A stretch of 39,901 nucleotides of DNA from Desulfobacterales bacterium HSG16 (GCA_030377965.1 JAUCGE010000019.1:1-39901); one strand, 5' to 3'; shown: positions 7,284 to 16,444, numbered from the stretch's first letter. Notes: generated from the sequence alone by a model not told the origin. Program-made: numbers and translations.

Positions 7284-8876
7284 ATGAAACGTTTTCATTC
7301 TTACGGCCCGGTAAATTCCAGGCAGCACTTTACCGTGCCTCGAAAAGAACTGGTACGGTCATGTTGCGACAATCTCATAGGTGATCCTGAAAAAGGAGGT
7401 CACTATTTCACCATTTGGAGTCCGCGGCAAACCGGGAAAACATGGCTGATGAGACAATCAGCCAAAGTGATGGAAAGAAACCACAGGGAAAAATTCATTG
7501 TCGGCATGATGTCCGTCCAGGGTGTTGTCATGGATGATGAAGACCCGGATGAAATGTTTCTTGAAAAGTTTCCACAATTGATATGGGAAGCTTTTGAGAT
7601 GAAAATGGAAACTCACCCGAAAAACTGGGAAAGTTTCAAAGATATTTTTTCGAGAAAAATTGGTATTTTCGACCGCCCGCTCATACTCTTTATCGATGAA
7701 TTCGACAGCCTGCCGCCAAAGGTGATAGATCGCCTCGTAACCCTTTTTCGCGATATGTATCAAAAACGCGACAGTTATCTTCTCCACGGGCTTGCACTGA
7801 TAGGTGTCCGATCTGCCATAGGTGTTGAAAGCCTTCGCGGCTCGCCTTTCAATATACAGCGATCTCTGCATGTACCGAACTTTACCAGGGAAGGGACAAA
7901 TGATCTGTTTCGCCAATACCAGGTTGAAAGCGGTCAGACAATCGACAATGAAGTTGTCGGCAATGTGTTCGATGCCACTTCAGGTCAGCCTGGACTGGTC
8001 TGCTGGTTCGGAGAGCTTCTGACCGAAAAATACAATCCGGGAAAAGATAAAAAGATTGACCTTGCAGTCTGGGCAAAAGTCTATCATCTGGCCTGCGATC
8101 TGGAGATGAACAACACAGTCTTGAACCTGATCAAAAAAGCCAGGAAAAAAGAATATCGCCCGTACCTGTTGAAACTTTTCACAAAATCTGATGTAGCGTT
8201 CAAAGTGGATGCCAGATGGTGCGGATATCTTTACTTGAACGGCATTATAATGAGTGAAACCGGGCAGAACAACAGCGGAGGCTGGTTCACGGTCTGCCGT
8301 TTCTCATGCCCGTTCATCCAGCACAGATTATACAACGCTTTTACCGACGATCTGGTAGGAGATGATATCCCGATTCCAGCCCTGGAACCTTTAGACGACC
8401 TGGCTGATGTATTCGAAATCCCCGAACTTGATCTTCCTGCCCTTCTCATGCGTTACAAAGCCTTTTTGAAACGTCTGAAAGCAAAAGGTGCGAATCCCTG
8501 GAAAGATCAGCCTCGCCGGGCTGACATGCATCTGACCGAGGCTGTAGGCCATTTTCACCTGTATGCATGGCTGAAAGAAGCGGTAGACGATCTTTGTGTT
8601 GTCAGCCCGGAATTTCCCACTGGCAACGGAAAAGTCGATTTACACCTCAAATGTTCCGAAAAACGCGGGATCATAGAAATAAAAAACTATAAAAGCAGGA
8701 GTAAATTTAAGAAAGCCATAAACCAGGCAGGCGGTTATGGGAAAAGTCTGGGGCTTGACACCGTTACCCTGGCCGTATTCGTACCGACCGATGATGAAGA
8801 GATACTCGCAAAACTGTCAGGAGAAGAAAAATCAGAAGAGGTACGGGTGATGGTTGTCGCTATCGGGTGGGTTTAG
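7284..8876 (+). CDS. AAA-type ATPase with C-terminal PD-(D/E)XK nuclease-like domain
   Basis: A 530-residue protein. The N-terminal half is a STAND/AAA-like ATPase: Walker A SPRQTGKT (Lys52) and Walker B LILFIDEFD (Asp138, Glu139), followed by a probable sensor strand ending GVRSA. A middle winged-helix-like region leads to a C-terminal segment of about 120 residues. There, GKVDLHLK (Asp452) and GIIEIKNYK (Glu465, Lys467) form the D...ExK signature of restriction-type nucleases, followed by QAGGYGKSLG, which resembles the common helix after this motif. Proteins of this layout are frequent in Desulfobacterales and cyanobacteria. Their role is unproven but may be in DNA transactions or defence. 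I chose the ATG at 7284, with AAGGGAG upstream. The frame opens earlier within the palindrome. Confidence 0.75.
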   Translation: MKRFHSYGPVNSRQHFTVPRKELVRSCCDNLIGDPEKGGHYFTIWSPRQTGKTWLMRQSAKVMERNHREKFIVGMMSVQGVVMDDEDPDEMFLEKFPQLIWEAFEMKMETHPKNWESFKDIFSRKIGIFDRPLILFIDEFDSLPPKVIDRLVTLFRDMYQKRDSYLLHGLALIGVRSAIGVESLRGSPFNIQRSLHVPNFTREGTNDLFRQYQVESGQTIDNEVVGNVFDATSGQPGLVCWFGELLTEKYNPGKDKKIDLAVWAKVYHLACDLEMNNTVLNLIKKARKKEYRPYLLKLFTKSDVAFKVDARWCGYLYLNGIIMSETGQNNSGGWFTVCRFSCPFIQHRLYNAFTDDLVGDDIPIPALEPLDDLADVFEIPELDLPALLMRYKAFLKRLKAKGANPWKDQPRRADMHLTEAVGHFHLYAWLKEAVDDLCVVSPEFPTGNGKVDLHLKCSEKRGIIEIKNYKSRSKFKKAINQAGGYGKSLGLDTVTLAVFVPTDDEEILAKLSGEEKSEEVRVMVVAIGWV

Positions 8877-9405
8877 AAATAAAAACGCCGTGCATGGCTG
8901 GACATGATAAGATGAATGGTTTTTCAAATTTTTTGATGGATTGAGCGTATTTGATGGGATGGAGACATAAAACCTCACATACTGTGATCAAAATCTTGGT
9001 ATTTCCCATCATTTATTATGGTCAGACACAAGGAGTACAAGTTGTATTTGTTGCCATTGGTGGATTTAGACTATCAAGGCACGATCCGAGGAAGGAAAGC
9101 GAATATTGGATCAAATTTCCGTTATCAATGCCTTTCCGGATTCCATGTCCGCCATGAATGATTATAAAAAATTAAAAACCACAGCACCAGCGCGCGAAAT
9201 GTTCGTATTCCATACCAGCCGCGAAAACCTCAATATCAGCGAACGTAAATGGATTGGAATAAGGGGTGTTCAATGAACATACGTATTCAAAGTGATTTAT
9301 TGTCTTTAGGAGGATTTCAAATGGCCGAGTTTCAGATTGAAATTGCTGCAATGGATTATGGATTTCTTGATCCCTAAAAAACATATTCAAAAAATTCATT
9401 GATTT
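8877..9405. other. Intergenic region with apparent gene remnants
   Basis: No intact gene is recognisable. Short frames carry protein-like stretches. One plus-strand frame encodes roughly KLYLLPLVDLDYQGTIRGRK and stops near 9158. Another encodes FVFHTSRENLNISERKW and stops near 9275. A good AGGAGG at 9310-9315 precedes an ATG opening only 18 codons. I read this as decayed accessory sequence between two transcription units. The original gene families are not identifiable by eye. Confidence 0.35.
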
Positions 9406-10398
9406 TCAATCGAATGCGATTCCCAACGCCTTCAACTTTGCCGCCAATTGTTCGGCCCGGTGTTCTGCCTTTTCTTTCAGTTGCCTTTCTTTATTGGCTC
9501 GCTGTTTTTCTTTATCTGCCCGCATTTGTTCCTTTTCTTTGAGCTGTTTTTCTTTATCTGCCCGCTGTTGTTCTTTTTCCTTCAGTTGTTTTTCTTTATC
9601 TGCTCTCAGTTTTTCCAGAAATAACAGATTTTCAGCCTTGTCAGCCCGCTGTTTTTCTTTTTCTTTCTCCTCCAATACTTTTTTATATGAAGGAAATACA
9701 TATGAATGATAAACTGCATCTTCTGCCAGTTCCTCCAGAGGAGGTTGTCTATACAGATCAGACAGCCGAAACTGGAATCCGGGAAGTATGGCCGATTTTA
9801 TAATGCTTCCTGTGCCGATATTTCTATATTTTCCGTTTTTGCCGAGACTGTAAAATGCGGTATCGTTTTTCCGGGCATCCAGGATGTAATATTCCCGAAC
9901 ACCGACTCCTTCATATTCTTTTTTCTTGTCAACTGTATCCCGTTTCAGTTCCTTCAGGGTGGAGTGAGAGAGTGACTCGACACAAAAATCGAATGTGCCG
10001 GAATAGGTACAGTCATCATCATCAATTGCTACAGGATTTCCGTCCAGAACTACGGAAAGATCTGGCCTTCGGATGCTGACTTTATGGGGAAGCGCCAGGC
10101 GGAAACCTATGTCCAGGTTGATAATTTCACCAATTGGATATGTTGTAAAGTAGCATTCAATAATTTGACAAAACCAACGGTAAACCTTACTTCCCTTCAC
10201 ATCTGACATCGGTTTCACCTCCAGACAGCCGTTATTCCATTCGTAAATAAAATCAGGATCATTATAATATTTTTCCCAATACTCAGCCTCTGTTACAGCG
10301 AGTCCATCTTTGGACAGTTCATTTTCTGCAAGGGGGGAATCTTCATATTTTTTGTGATATACGTGATCATTTCGGGACAATGCATGCAATGTACTCAT
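9406..10398 (-). CDS. Uma2-family (DUF820) endonuclease-like protein with repetitive coiled coil
   Basis: A 330-residue protein. Residues about 30-215 match the Uma2/DUF820 restriction-endonuclease-like fold: EYWEKYY, FIYEWNNGCLEVKPM, RRPDLSVV (the acidic position), CVESLSHST (the E position) and GVREYYILDARK. The C-terminal third is a highly charged coiled coil built on repeats of RADKEKQLKEKEQ. Family members are abundant, often multicopy, in cyanobacteria and large Desulfobacterales genomes, with unknown cellular role. The ATG at 10398 is preceded by AAGGAGG at ideal spacing. A 20-codon upstream extension has no such support. It is monocistronic. Confidence 0.8.
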   Translation of the reverse strand: MSTLHALSRNDHVYHKKYEDSPLAENELSKDGLAVTEAEYWEKYYNDPDFIYEWNNGCLEVKPMSDVKGSKVYRWFCQIIECYFTTYPIGEIINLDIGFRLALPHKVSIRRPDLSVVLDGNPVAIDDDDCTYSGTFDFCVESLSHSTLKELKRDTVDKKKEYEGVGVREYYILDARKNDTAFYSLGKNGKYRNIGTGSIIKSAILPGFQFRLSDLYRQPPLEELAEDAVYHSYVFPSYKKVLEEKEKEKQRADKAENLLFLEKLRADKEKQLKEKEQQRADKEKQLKEKEQMRADKEKQRANKERQLKEKAEHRAEQLAAKLKALGIAFD

Positions 10399-10610
10399 GG
10401 TGTCCTCCTTGAATCTGGATTTGGTTTTCTTTTCAATGTGCATGTACCAAAAAATCAAAGTTGCTCTGCACTTTGTCTTTTTGAATCAGCAGCTTTTGCA
10501 GCCTGTTTTGTCAATTATCATTATTCCTGAATCTGTCCTGAGAGTCAAATCAAAAACTCAGCCAGGGATACTCGGATCAGTAAAATGCCGACTTACTTCC
10601 GGCAGGGCTG

Positions 10611-10647
10611 ACAAAAAAGGCTCTCAAGTAAAAAACTTGAAAGCCTT
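10611..10647 (-). terminator. Intrinsic terminator of the tRNA-Lys unit
   Basis: A 12-bp stem (10617-10628 with 10636-10647, one G.U on the transcribed strand) with a 7-nt loop. On the minus strand it is followed by a run of six T (10613-10618). It lies 9 bp beyond the tRNA 3' end. Confidence 0.8.
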
Positions 10648-10656
10648 AATTTTTTA

Positions 10657-10733
10657 TGGTGGGCCGTGAAGGAATCGAACCTTCAACCTACTGATTAAGA
10701 GTCAGGTGCTCTGCCTGATTGAGCTAACGGCCC
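10657..10733 (-). tRNA. tRNA-Lys (anticodon CTT), CCA encoded
   Basis: A standard cloverleaf on the minus strand. Acceptor GGGCCGT pairs with ACGGCCC, with discriminator A and an encoded CCA (10657-10659). The D arm is GCTC/GAGC. The anticodon loop CTCTTAA gives anticodon CTT (lysine AAG). The T arm is GAAGG-TTCGATT-CCTTC. The KptA-like gene lies about 80 bp upstream on the same strand and could be co-transcribed. Confidence 0.97.
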
Positions 10734-10813
10734 AGGATTATTCATCCTCAAAAATAAAGTGGCTTTCTATCAGCCATAATTGGTGCTGTCAATGATTATT
10801 TTTATTTTTTTGT

Positions 10814-11617
10814 CTATTCCCACATTTTTCCTTTTTGGCGTCTTGCCTTTCGTTTTTCCTTGTCTCTTGCTATCTTGTCTTTTTTTTTTTGTTTCAGGGC
10901 TTTTTTCTTCTGTTGATTTTCAGGATCGAAATCAAGGATAAAACTGCCTGCCATTGGATCATGGGGTTTTGTTTCAGGTTCTTTTTTCTTTTTTTGTTCC
11001 GCTTTTTTCTCTTCCAGCTTCTTTTTGGGAAGAGGCGGAGCTGAAAAACATCCCACAGGCAGATGATCTGCGGTAAAAAGCCCTTCTCCTGCTGTAAAGA
11101 AGGCAACGCCCTGATCTCCTGATCTTGCAGTGTTCACCGTGATCAGAACTGGATCTGCATCACTACGCCGGCCTATTCGTTTTGCCATTTCCGCATTTGA
11201 GGCGAGAATCACGTAAGGATATGCGCCGGGATTCACGCCATTTTCGAGGACAAAGGCGTGTGCCCGATTTCTGACGCAGGTGTATAAAAGTTTTGGAAGA
11301 TCCATTGCATAAGCAAACAATTCGGGCAGTTTTTCACGGTTTTTAGCTCGGATCAGGCCATTTTTGATTTCGTTTTTGATTTCGCTTTTGATCTCGTCTT
11401 TGATTTCCACGGGCGTATCTTTTACCGAAACCAGGGCTTCATTGATATTAGCTTTTTTTACAAATCCCCAGCCCTCTTCCTCTGTAAGGGCCTTGATCAA
11501 ATCCTTGATCTTGACATAGCCTGTAACATCAGGAATAAGCCCGAACTCATAGGGTTTTCTTCCCAGCACATAGCTTAGAAACCGGGCAAGCCGTTCCGGA
11601 TTTTTTTTGTTTTTCAT
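10814..11617 (-). CDS. KptA/Tpt1-like RNA 2'-phosphotransferase homologue, active site degenerate
   Basis: A 267-residue protein. Residues 7-48 match the N-terminal lobe of KptA (LARFLSYVLGRKP then FGLIPDVTGYVKIKDLI). Residues 108-190 match the C-terminal lobe (LLY, YPYVILASNAEMAKRIGRR, PVLITV, FTAGEGLFTADHLP). KptA removes an internal 2'-phosphate using NAD. Its signature residues are altered here: the LRH pair becomes Gly19-Arg20, the IRAxQGHS motif becomes IRAKNREK, and the HGT that holds NAD becomes TCV (113-115). A linker with four EIK repeats (about 71-86) separates the lobes, and a lysine-rich tail of roughly 70 residues (about 197-267) is absent from ordinary KptA. The start has GAGGAA upstream. 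It could be a pseudo-enzyme or have shifted specificity. Confidence 0.72.
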   Translation of the reverse strand: MKNKKNPERLARFLSYVLGRKPYEFGLIPDVTGYVKIKDLIKALTEEEGWGFVKKANINEALVSVKDTPVEIKDEIKSEIKNEIKNGLIRAKNREKLPELFAYAMDLPKLLYTCVRNRAHAFVLENGVNPGAYPYVILASNAEMAKRIGRRSDADPVLITVNTARSGDQGVAFFTAGEGLFTADHLPVGCFSAPPLPKKKLEEKKAEQKKKKEPETKPHDPMAGSFILDFDPENQQKKKALKQKKKDKIARDKEKRKARRQKGKMWE

Positions 11618-11729
11618 AACAGTTCCTCTGTCATTGCCTGTTGAAATATGACTGAATACATTATATGTTCACTCCTTTTATGAATATATCGCAAATGTCA
11701 ATATTTTTTAAGGAAAGGATAACTGAAAA

Positions 11730-13025
11730 ATGAAAACGCAAAAATCCATTGAGTTGTTTGAACAGGCACAAAACTTTATTCCGGGTGGTGTCAACAGTCC
11801 AGTCAGGGCATGCAAGTCAGTTGGCGTAAGCCCGCTTTTTATTGAACGGGCAATTGGATGCAAGATATATGATGCTGACGGAAACGAATATATTGATTAT
11901 GTCGGATCTTGGGGACCTATGATTTTAGGGCATCTGCATCCTGATGTGGTTAAGAAGATAACACAAACTCTTGACAACGGTATGAGCTTTGGCGCTCCCA
12001 CCGAACTTGAAATTGAGCTTGCAGAAATGCTCACTGAATCCATTTCCGGACTTGAAAAAATCCGAATGGTCAATTCCGGAACAGAAGCTACCATGAGCGC
12101 GATCCGTCTTGCCAGAGGATTCACCAAAAAAGAGATGGTGATAAAATTTGACGGCTGTTACCACGGCCATGCTGACACCCTGCTGGTTCAGGCAGGATCG
12201 GGAATTGCTACATTGGGCATTCCCGGAAGTCCTGGGGTTCCCGAATCCATAGTCAAGCACACCATTTCCCTTCCTTTCAATGATATTGAGGCTGTAAAAA
12301 AGGTCATGGCAGAAAAAGGCGGGAACATTGCGTGTATCATCGTGGAACCGGTAGCCGGTAACATGGGAATGGTCAAACCTGCTCCCGGATTTCTGAAGGC
12401 TTTGAGAGAGGAAACGACAAAACACGGCAGCCTTTTGATTTTTGATGAAGTCATGACCGGGTTTCGAGTGGCTTTTGGGGGAGCCCAGGTTTTATATGAC
12501 ATTGAGCCGGATCTGACCTGTCTTGGAAAAATTATAGGCGGTGGAATGCCTGTCGGTGCCTATGGGGGAAAGAAAGAAATAATGGATAATATAGCGCCTG
12601 ACGGACCAGTTTATCAAGCTGGAACTCTTTCCGGAAATCCTATTGCTATGGCTGCCGGTATAGCCACGATCAGCCAGTTGAAACAACCAGGATTCTATGA
12701 AGAACTGGATAAAAAAACTGAAAAACTGTGCAACGGGCTGAAGCAGGCAGCAGATAATGCCGGGATAAAAGTGACAGTCGATCATGCAGGTTCCATGATG
12801 GGACTATTTTTTACTGGTAATGATGTCAATAATTTCGACGACGCAAAGACCTGTGATCTTGGCCTGTTTTCCGCATACTACCGTGGCATGCTCGACAAAG
12901 GAATCTATCTTGCACCTTCCCAGTTTGAGGCAGGCTTTGTTTCATCTGCCCATTCGGAAGATGACATAGAAGCGACCATAAAAGCCGCTGAATCGGTTAT
13001 GGAAGAAATTGGCAGATCCCACTGA
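11730..13025 (+). CDS. hemL: Glutamate-1-semialdehyde 2,1-aminomutase
   Basis: A 431-residue PLP enzyme converting glutamate-1-semialdehyde to 5-aminolevulinate in the C5 tetrapyrrole pathway. The N-terminus has [12 protein letters not shown], followed by [35 protein letters not shown] and the PLP lysine at position 267 in [16 protein letters not shown]. Full family length, no anomalies. AAGGAAAGG upstream gives the start. It stands alone, with the KptA-like gene divergent and a long palindrome downstream. Confidence 0.97.
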   Translation: MKTQKSIELFEQAQNFIPGGVNSPVRACKSVGVSPLFIERAIGCKIYDADGNEYIDYVGSWGPMILGHLHPDVVKKITQTLDNGMSFGAPTELEIELAEMLTESISGLEKIRMVNSGTEATMSAIRLARGFTKKEMVIKFDGCYHGHADTLLVQAGSGIATLGIPGSPGVPESIVKHTISLPFNDIEAVKKVMAEKGGNIACIIVEPVAGNMGMVKPAPGFLKALREETTKHGSLLIFDEVMTGFRVAFGGAQVLYDIEPDLTCLGKIIGGGMPVGAYGGKKEIMDNIAPDGPVYQAGTLSGNPIAMAAGIATISQLKQPGFYEELDKKTEKLCNGLKQAADNAGIKVTVDHAGSMMGLFFTGNDVNNFDDAKTCDLGLFSAYYRGMLDKGIYLAPSQFEAGFVSSAHSEDDIEATIKAAESVMEEIGRSH

Positions 13026-13042
13026 CATTAATTTCAGCTTCC

Positions 13043-13088
13043 GGAGTGCGAAATTATTTTTAGCATTCTAAAAATAATTTCGCACTCC
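13043..13088. repeat. 46-bp perfect palindrome after hemL
   Basis: A 21-bp perfect inverted repeat (13043-13063 with 13068-13088) around a CATT loop. Arms begin GGAGTGCGAAATT. The stem could stop transcription or protect the hemL 3' end, but no T run follows on either strand, which favours a palindromic intergenic element over a canonical terminator. Confidence 0.75.
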
Positions 13089-13274
13089 ATAAAAAGCTTA
13101 AGAGCCGTGGAACAGACTCTTGACAGTCTTTTATCTAATAATATATTATCTTGATTTTACTATATTAAAAAATGGATATGCAAAAATAAAAGGATGCAAA
13201 AGAAATCCTTTCTTATAATCCTGTTCTTATTTAAAATCCTTGTAGCAAACCACTGAAATCAAACAAGAATCCAT

Positions 13275-14825
13275 TTAATTCTCAATTTGATCTTCAGGAG
13301 CTTCCACGATATCCTTTCCTTTTCGCATAAACATCGAGATGTTCATCTTCTCGGATATTTCCTGTATTTTTTCCTCAGCTAATACTTTTGTGCCATATGG
13401 GCCAAGGCATACGAAATATGAAATTTCGTTATTTTCTCTTGCCTGAAAAACAAAAGGCCCATCCGGTTTATTCAATGACTTGACAACATTCAAGGCCATA
13501 TATCGAGCATCAACTTCAGTGTTGAAATATTTGTCGAAACAGATAAACCATGCGTCATCAGATTTTATATCCTTATCAATATCATCCTTATCAATATCAT
13601 CCGAAGATATGGGAACATCAATTCTGGTAACTTCATCTTTTCGCGAATCCGATTTGTTCTTTTTCAATAATTTTGTAACCATTTTCATATAATGGGTTGT
13701 ACCCGGTTTTTTTTGTTTTACAGGGTGAAATGGTTCAAGCCCTTTTTCATGATATCGGCTGCCATCAGGAGTCTGAAGGTAACCGCTTGTGAGAAGAATA
13801 GCCGAACCATTGCTCAATTCGATAATGTCCTGAACAGTCCCTTTGCCATAGGTTTTTTTACCAATAGACTCTGCACGACCATTTTGTGTAAGAGCTGCAA
13901 TAAATACTTCCGCTGCACTGGCTGTTTTGTCGTTTTGCCATAAAAATACGGGAATTTTTCGATGCGTACTGTTTTTAAGGCTTTTATACGGTTTTGTTTC
14001 GGATACTTTTTTTATTGTGACGATGGATTTTCCCTTATCGAGAAAGAGCATTGCACAATCAATAGCGCTGTGCAGATCTCCTCCTGGGTTATCTCTCAAA
14101 TCGATGACTACAGGTTGAGATTTTTCAAGATCCTCTATTTCATATTTCAAGGTTCGCTGAGTGTCGATGGCAAAACGGCTGATTTTTATAATCTGAATAC
14201 CGTTTTTATAATCTGATTCTACAGAGTTTGATTCTATGGCCGAACGTCTGGCCCTGATTTTTTTCTGTCTGCCTTTTTTATTTGAAACTACGAGGTCAAT
14301 CCTTGAACCTTCCTCTCCTCTTATCATGGATGCAATGGTCAAAAGGGATTTATTGGATACATCAGATCCGTCGATTTTTTCTATGACATCCCCGAATTCT
14401 ATACCTGCTTTTTCAGCATTGCTGCCCGGATACGGAATACATATGATCTGATCAGAAGAATTTTTTTCGATTTCCATTCCAAGACCAGTATAATCATTTT
14501 TCTGGAATTTTCGGAATAATGCATATTCACTGGAATCGAGGTAGTCGGAAAAAGGATCGAGAGTTTTTAAATATGATTTGATAGAATTTTTGACAATGTC
14601 TTCATGTCGGGGGCGGCTCAAAGCATTTTTCGATATCTTTGTGACTGCCTCAAAATAGATGAGCATGTCCTCATCTTCCGTCCATTGCCTGTTGGTAGAA
14701 GGTGATTGTGATGTATTCGAAATTTTATTCATTTTCCCAGCAGAAAAAGATTGCGGGGGAAACGAGAATACAAGGAAAAACAATGCTGCAAAACCGAAAA
14801 CCTGAGAAATTTTTTTTAATTGCAT
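13275..14825 (-). CDS. C-terminal processing peptidase (S41, CtpA/Prc family)
   Basis: A 516-residue secreted serine protease. A signal peptide (about residues 1-28) is followed by an N-terminal helical region. A PDZ domain spans about 110-190 (YTGLGMEIEK to MIRGEEGSRIDLVV). The S41 catalytic core has VVIDLRDNPGGDL, the catalytic Ser303 in TASAAEVF and the Lys328 general base in GKKTYGKGTVQ, exactly 25 residues apart as in the family. After a short DDIDKD repeat, the C-terminus (about 425-510) looks like a SPOR-type fold that could bind denuded glycan. These proteases often activate or degrade murein hydrolases. It starts 4 bp after the stop of the peptidoglycan-binding lipoprotein, so the two form an operon. 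Confidence 0.9.
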   Translation of the reverse strand: MQLKKISQVFGFAALFFLVFSFPPQSFSAGKMNKISNTSQSPSTNRQWTEDEDMLIYFEAVTKISKNALSRPRHEDIVKNSIKSYLKTLDPFSDYLDSSEYALFRKFQKNDYTGLGMEIEKNSSDQIICIPYPGSNAEKAGIEFGDVIEKIDGSDVSNKSLLTIASMIRGEEGSRIDLVVSNKKGRQKKIRARRSAIESNSVESDYKNGIQIIKISRFAIDTQRTLKYEIEDLEKSQPVVIDLRDNPGGDLHSAIDCAMLFLDKGKSIVTIKKVSETKPYKSLKNSTHRKIPVFLWQNDKTASAAEVFIAALTQNGRAESIGKKTYGKGTVQDIIELSNGSAILLTSGYLQTPDGSRYHEKGLEPFHPVKQKKPGTTHYMKMVTKLLKKNKSDSRKDEVTRIDVPISSDDIDKDDIDKDIKSDDAWFICFDKYFNTEVDARYMALNVVKSLNKPDGPFVFQARENNEISYFVCLGPYGTKVLAEEKIQEISEKMNISMFMRKGKDIVEAPEDQIEN

Positions 14826-14829
14826 TGGC

Positions 14830-16230
14830 CTACTTTCTGTTACAATTTTGTTGAAGAAATCTCGAAATTCCGTTTATTATGGTTATTCTGCTGTTGAAAA
14901 TTTTATCTTTTTCAAACTGGACGATCATATTTTTTTCATACTTTCCTTTCCAGTCGTCAAATTTTATGGCTGAATAACAATGCCTCCTTCTCGGCACACA
15001 CCACCAATCCGTGTTATTGATACCTTCTCTTTCAGGATGAAAGCGATATCCGAACCGTTTTTCCAGCCTCAAAGAGAACAATTCTCCAGATATTTGCGTG
15101 ACAATACCCTGGTAGAAGATAATCCAGTCACCTGAAATGTCGGAACACTGCATTTTTTCGACAGCAAAAACTCTGTCGTCAATATTGATAGGGTAAGAAT
15201 TAAGAGCTATGTTATCATAATTGATCGGGCGGTTATTGTACGAACTTGTTTCCTCCGGTTCGGTCACATAAGCTGCGTCCTGATTCGTATTTTCTTTTAA
15301 AATACTGAATACACATGCTCTGTTACAAGCTTTTGTGAAAATAGCAGAAATGACATTTTTTGACAACAAACCGTCAGTCTTCATGTCGTTGTCCTGTTGA
15401 AACCCTGAAACTGCCTCACGGGTTTTTTGTCTGATAACACCATCGGGCATACCAGCGTTGTAACCAAGCTCGTTAAGCAGCGACTGGATTAAGCGTATGG
15501 CTATCACTTCCAGAAAGGTTTCTGAAAAAGGGTTCCAGGTTCCATCTTGTTTAAAAAAAAGATCGGCTAGATCATTTATATCGTCACCTGTCAATATCAG
15601 GTTGAAATCACAGCCATCAGTGCAATAAGTCTCCAGAATAGAGATAAAAGTCTGGCTGTCGAGAATTGTTTGACCGCTCTTTTTGATATTGAAATCTTCC
15701 TGAAAGTGACGGATTGCTTTTTGTGTCCGACCATCTATGCCTTTTCCGGTTTTCGGTATGTCATATCCCATGTCTGCCAGCATTTCCCGGATGACTTTTA
15801 TAAGGTTTTCTGGCCATCTGGCTTTTTTATGAATAGCAGGTTGTTTCCTGTCGCCAACCCCTTCCTTATTGTTCGAGCGTTTAGTGGACGCTGCTTTTTT
15901 TTCTTCAGGATCATATAATTTTTTAAGCATGTTCCATGTAAAGCCATCTAACATGCCGTTATCCTCAATTTTTGCAAATCTTTGAAACTTTTTTACAGCT
16001 TCTGTTAATTGTGTAAAATTCGTTTCACTATATTCACCAGGGGCAAAACCTGCATATTCGAGGCGTCTGAACAATGATCTGCGTTCATTTTCGGATATTT
16101 CGATCAAATAACCTTCAATTTTTACCGGTTGATCTGAATGGCTGCACGAAGGGGCGGCTGTAATTATCATAAACAGACAGATCAGGTTTAATAAAAAGTT
16201 CATACGTGAGTGGAAGCAATTGTGGAGCAT
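14830..16230 (-). CDS. Lipoprotein with three peptidoglycan-binding (PG_binding_1) domains
   Basis: A 466-residue envelope protein. The N-terminus has a hydrophobic segment ending in a lipobox-like AAPSC (Cys29), so it is probably a lipoprotein. Three PG_binding_1-type repeats are visible: around 70-110 (AVKKFQRFAKIEDNGMLD), 165-205 (AIRHFQEDFNIKKSGQ) and 270-310 (AVSGFQQDNDMKTDGLL). The C-terminal 130 residues are unassigned. I kept the ATG at 16230 because GGAGA lies at good spacing. A second ATG nine codons in (16203) also gives a signal peptide. It is directly upstream of, and almost touching, the S41 protease gene, which suggests the lipoprotein brings the protease or its targets to murein. 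Confidence 0.78.
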   Translation of the reverse strand: MLHNCFHSRMNFLLNLICLFMIITAAPSCSHSDQPVKIEGYLIEISENERRSLFRRLEYAGFAPGEYSETNFTQLTEAVKKFQRFAKIEDNGMLDGFTWNMLKKLYDPEEKKAASTKRSNNKEGVGDRKQPAIHKKARWPENLIKVIREMLADMGYDIPKTGKGIDGRTQKAIRHFQEDFNIKKSGQTILDSQTFISILETYCTDGCDFNLILTGDDINDLADLFFKQDGTWNPFSETFLEVIAIRLIQSLLNELGYNAGMPDGVIRQKTREAVSGFQQDNDMKTDGLLSKNVISAIFTKACNRACVFSILKENTNQDAAYVTEPEETSSYNNRPINYDNIALNSYPINIDDRVFAVEKMQCSDISGDWIIFYQGIVTQISGELFSLRLEKRFGYRFHPEREGINNTDWWCVPRRRHCYSAIKFDDWKGKYEKNMIVQFEKDKIFNSRITIINGISRFLQQNCNRK

Positions 16231-16346
16231 CAGGTTTTTCTCCAGAAATGGAATGCGGCTCAGAAGATGATTATAAATGCCAGTGCAAAGGTTTTATCAC
16301 AGTGCAGCAGCAGGGTTCGCATGTTTTTACGGTCACCATTAAACGA

Positions 16347-16370
16347 TGGGCAATGCTTCGTTTTTGCCCA
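16347..16370. repeat. GGGCAA hairpin repeat
   Basis: A 7-bp inverted repeat TGGGCAA/TTGCCCA (16347-16353 with 16364-16370) with a ten-base loop, in the 330-bp gap between two envelope genes. It resembles short dispersed intergenic hairpins. Otherwise this gap shows only the palindrome at 16445-16510. Confidence 0.45.
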
Positions 16371-16444
16371 CCCTGCATAGAACTCTATGAATGTTGCAGA
16401 GTTTATTCACAGACACTTAGGGCTTTCCCAATAAATAAAATACC

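Noticed and set aside
9172-9399. 75-codon minus-strand frame downstream of the Uma2 gene
   Set aside because: No ribosome binding site and no recognisable family. It lies in the decayed region.
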